35,465 nt of DNA, taken from Bacteroidaceae bacterium. GTDB lineage: Bacteria; Bacteroidota; Bacteroidia; Bacteroidales; Bacteroidaceae. The stretch spans positions 1 through 35,465 of the forward strand of contig JAFWXX010000019.1 of assembly GCA_017522915.1 (NCBI GenBank). Direction: 5' to 3'. A program made the translations under genes and the position numbers. Below the pieces are notes generated by a model. That model did not search any database. It saw only the letters and a list, made by a program, of their open reading frames with translations, and was not told the origin of the DNA. Below are positions 34,303 through 35,465 of the stretch, in pieces (the stretch's first letter is position 1; the number at the start of each line of letters is the position of its first letter).

Positions 34303-35121
34303 ATGGCAAAGAAAGACCCTGCTGATTACACAGTAGAAGAGAAATTGAAGACACTCTATGAGTTGCAGACTATCCTTTCACAGATAGACAAGATAAAGAT
34401 TCTCCGTGGCGAGCTTCCTCTTGAAGTAAAGGACCTTGAAGATGAGATTGTAGGTCTTGGTACACGTATCGAGAATATCAACAACGACCTCAAGACTATT
34501 CGTGAGAACATTGTAAGCTTCCGCGAGGAGATGGAACAGGCAAAGAGAAGCATCGACAAATATACAGAGGACCAGAACAACGTACGCAACAACCGTGAGT
34601 TCGATCTCTTGAACAAGGAAATCGAGTACAACCGTCTTGTTATCGAGCACGATGAGAAGAAAATCAACGAAGCCAAGAGACAGGAAGTGCAGAAGAACGA
34701 GGACCTTGAGAAGTCTAACGCTCTTCTCGATGAGCGTCGCAAGGATCTTGAGATGAAGAAGACAGAGCTGGAGGAGATTGTAACAGAGACAAAGGCCGAG
34801 GAAGAGAAGCTCCGTGAGCAGGCCCGTGATCTTGAACTGAATATCGAGCCACGTCTTTTGACATCGTTCAAGCGTATCCGCAAGAGCTCACGCAACGGTC
34901 TTGGAATCGTATATGTTGAGCGTGATGCATGTGCCGGCTGCTTCAGCAAGATACCGCCACAGCGTCAGATGGATATCCGTATGAGAAAGAAAATCATTGT
35001 TTGCGAAAACTGCGGCCGTATTATGATTGACCCGGAACTTGCAGGTGTACAGCAGGAGAAACCGGCAGAGGCACCAACCACAAAGCGTCGTGGTATCCGC
35101 CGCGCAGCAAAGGCTGAATAA
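34303..35121 (+). CDS. Coiled-coil C4 zinc-ribbon protein (zf-RING_7 family)
   Basis: The 272-residue cytoplasmic protein is mostly a long charged coiled coil (about residues 15-185, with DLEDEIVGLGTRIENINNDL and many E/K heptads). A zinc ribbon follows, with CAGC and CENC as the two Cys pairs, separated by RQMDIRMRKKIIV. The tail is basic and disordered (KRRGIRRAAKAE). Family members are poorly characterised; binding to nucleic acid or protein is supposed. It is often found next to Nif3-family genes in Bacteroidota, as here, 27 bases downstream and clearly in the same transcript. It ends at a strong terminator. Confidence 0.92.
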   Translation: MAKKDPADYTVEEKLKTLYELQTILSQIDKIKILRGELPLEVKDLEDEIVGLGTRIENINNDLKTIRENIVSFREEMEQAKRSIDKYTEDQNNVRNNREFDLLNKEIEYNRLVIEHDEKKINEAKRQEVQKNEDLEKSNALLDERRKDLEMKKTELEEIVTETKAEEEKLREQARDLELNIEPRLLTSFKRIRKSSRNGLGIVYVERDACAGCFSKIPPQRQMDIRMRKKIIVCENCGRIMIDPELAGVQQEKPAEAPTTKRRGIRRAAKAE

Positions 35122-35130
35122 TTGCAACTC

Positions 35131-35189
35131 TTGCGATAAAATAATCATCGGACTTCAGATTTGAAGTCCGATGATTATTTTATCGCCTT
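35131..35189 (+). terminator. Strong terminator after the zinc-ribbon gene
   Basis: A perfect 25-base stem (35131-35155 with 35160-35184) has a 4-base loop and is followed by CTTTTT. It starts 9 bases after the stop codon. Confidence 0.92.
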
Positions 35190-35465
35190 TTTATTATCAA
35201 CGCTTTATCCGGCTCAGTAGAAATTTACTGTGGTTAATATTGTACATGTACGATTAATTTCTATCCAAGATATCTTCTTCCAAGGTTCGTTTTACCCTTA
35301 ATCAGTTATCTTTTATTCTTCTTGTTGTCGCTCTATCATGTACTTTTGTCGCTCAAAAGTACCAAAACGCCCGGCACACGGGAATTTCAGTCAACCTCTT
35401 TTTGGTTGATAATACCGCCCTTATAGCAACCCGTGCGGCACCAATTTCATCGGTGCTACGCACGA
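35190..35465. repeat. Gene-free tail with small inverted repeats, possibly an extragenic palindromic element
   Basis: No gene is recognisable here. Three small inverted repeats follow each other: GTACTTTTG / CAAAAGTAC (35340-35348 with 35354-35362, 5-base loop), TCAACC / GGTTGA around 35393-35411, and GCACCAAT / ATCGGTGC near 35440-35456 with one mismatch. The stretch around the first resembles sequence I associate with scattered intergenic repeats in Bacteroidota, but copy number cannot be judged from one window. Confidence 0.3.

Noticed and set aside
35190-35465. Possible tRNA or rRNA gene start at the window end
   Set aside because: No cloverleaf or conserved TPsiC-type sequence was found; only small inverted repeats are present.

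Overview
The window looks like chromosome of a Bacteroidales bacterium (Bacteroidota). The genus cannot be settled from the sequence. The evidence is: a type III glutamine synthetase of the Bacteroides kind, the one-step LL-diaminopimelate aminotransferase (DapL), an oversized 630-residue PurF-like amidotransferase, a DUF4251 protein, and promoters of the Bacteroidota form (TTTG, about 19-20 bases, TAnnTTTG) in place of sigma-70 boxes.

Region 1 (1-4216, minus strand) is a nitrogen and lysine/cell-wall set: dapL, glnN (GSIII) and dapF, the last cut by the window edge. A 388-base divergent spacer separates it from region 2 (4605-13991, plus strand). Region 2 is a tight run of five glutamine amidotransferases: a PurF-like enzyme, carA, carB, guaA and pyrG. 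Glutamine made by GSIII would feed all five. A purine permease of the AzgA type (14328-15626, minus) follows.

Region 3 (15881-23574) is mostly housekeeping: pheT and yebC; a secreted DUF4251 protein on the minus strand whose frame continues past its stop as a Pro-rich tail; a lipoprotein with a GH43-like propeller next to nagB; and on the minus strand a family 2 glycosyltransferase behind two small genes, one of which resembles a phage structural protein.

Region 4 (23734-29690) is the most unusual part. A transmembrane TIR-domain protein lies between two exported, paralogous tetratricopeptide (TPR) proteins in one apparent operon. The first TPR protein has 13 diverged 42-residue repeats. The second has 8 repeats that are nearly identical at DNA level. 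I read this as a possible envelope-sensing TIR signalling or defence module. I do not recognise it as a described system.

Region 5 (29785-33046) is an operon of an exported S37-type serine peptidase, an iron/cobalamin-type ABC ATPase without its permease, and a MalY/PatB C-S lyase. It has its own promoter overlapping an 18-base palindrome. Region 6 (33181-35121) pairs a Nif3-family protein (TTG start) with a coiled-coil zinc-ribbon protein, ending at a strong terminator. The last 270 bases hold only small inverted repeats.

The two observations most worth checking are the TPR-TIR-TPR operon and the DapL protein, in which the Schiff-base lysine of the motif SFSK is an arginine while the rest of the active site is kept.
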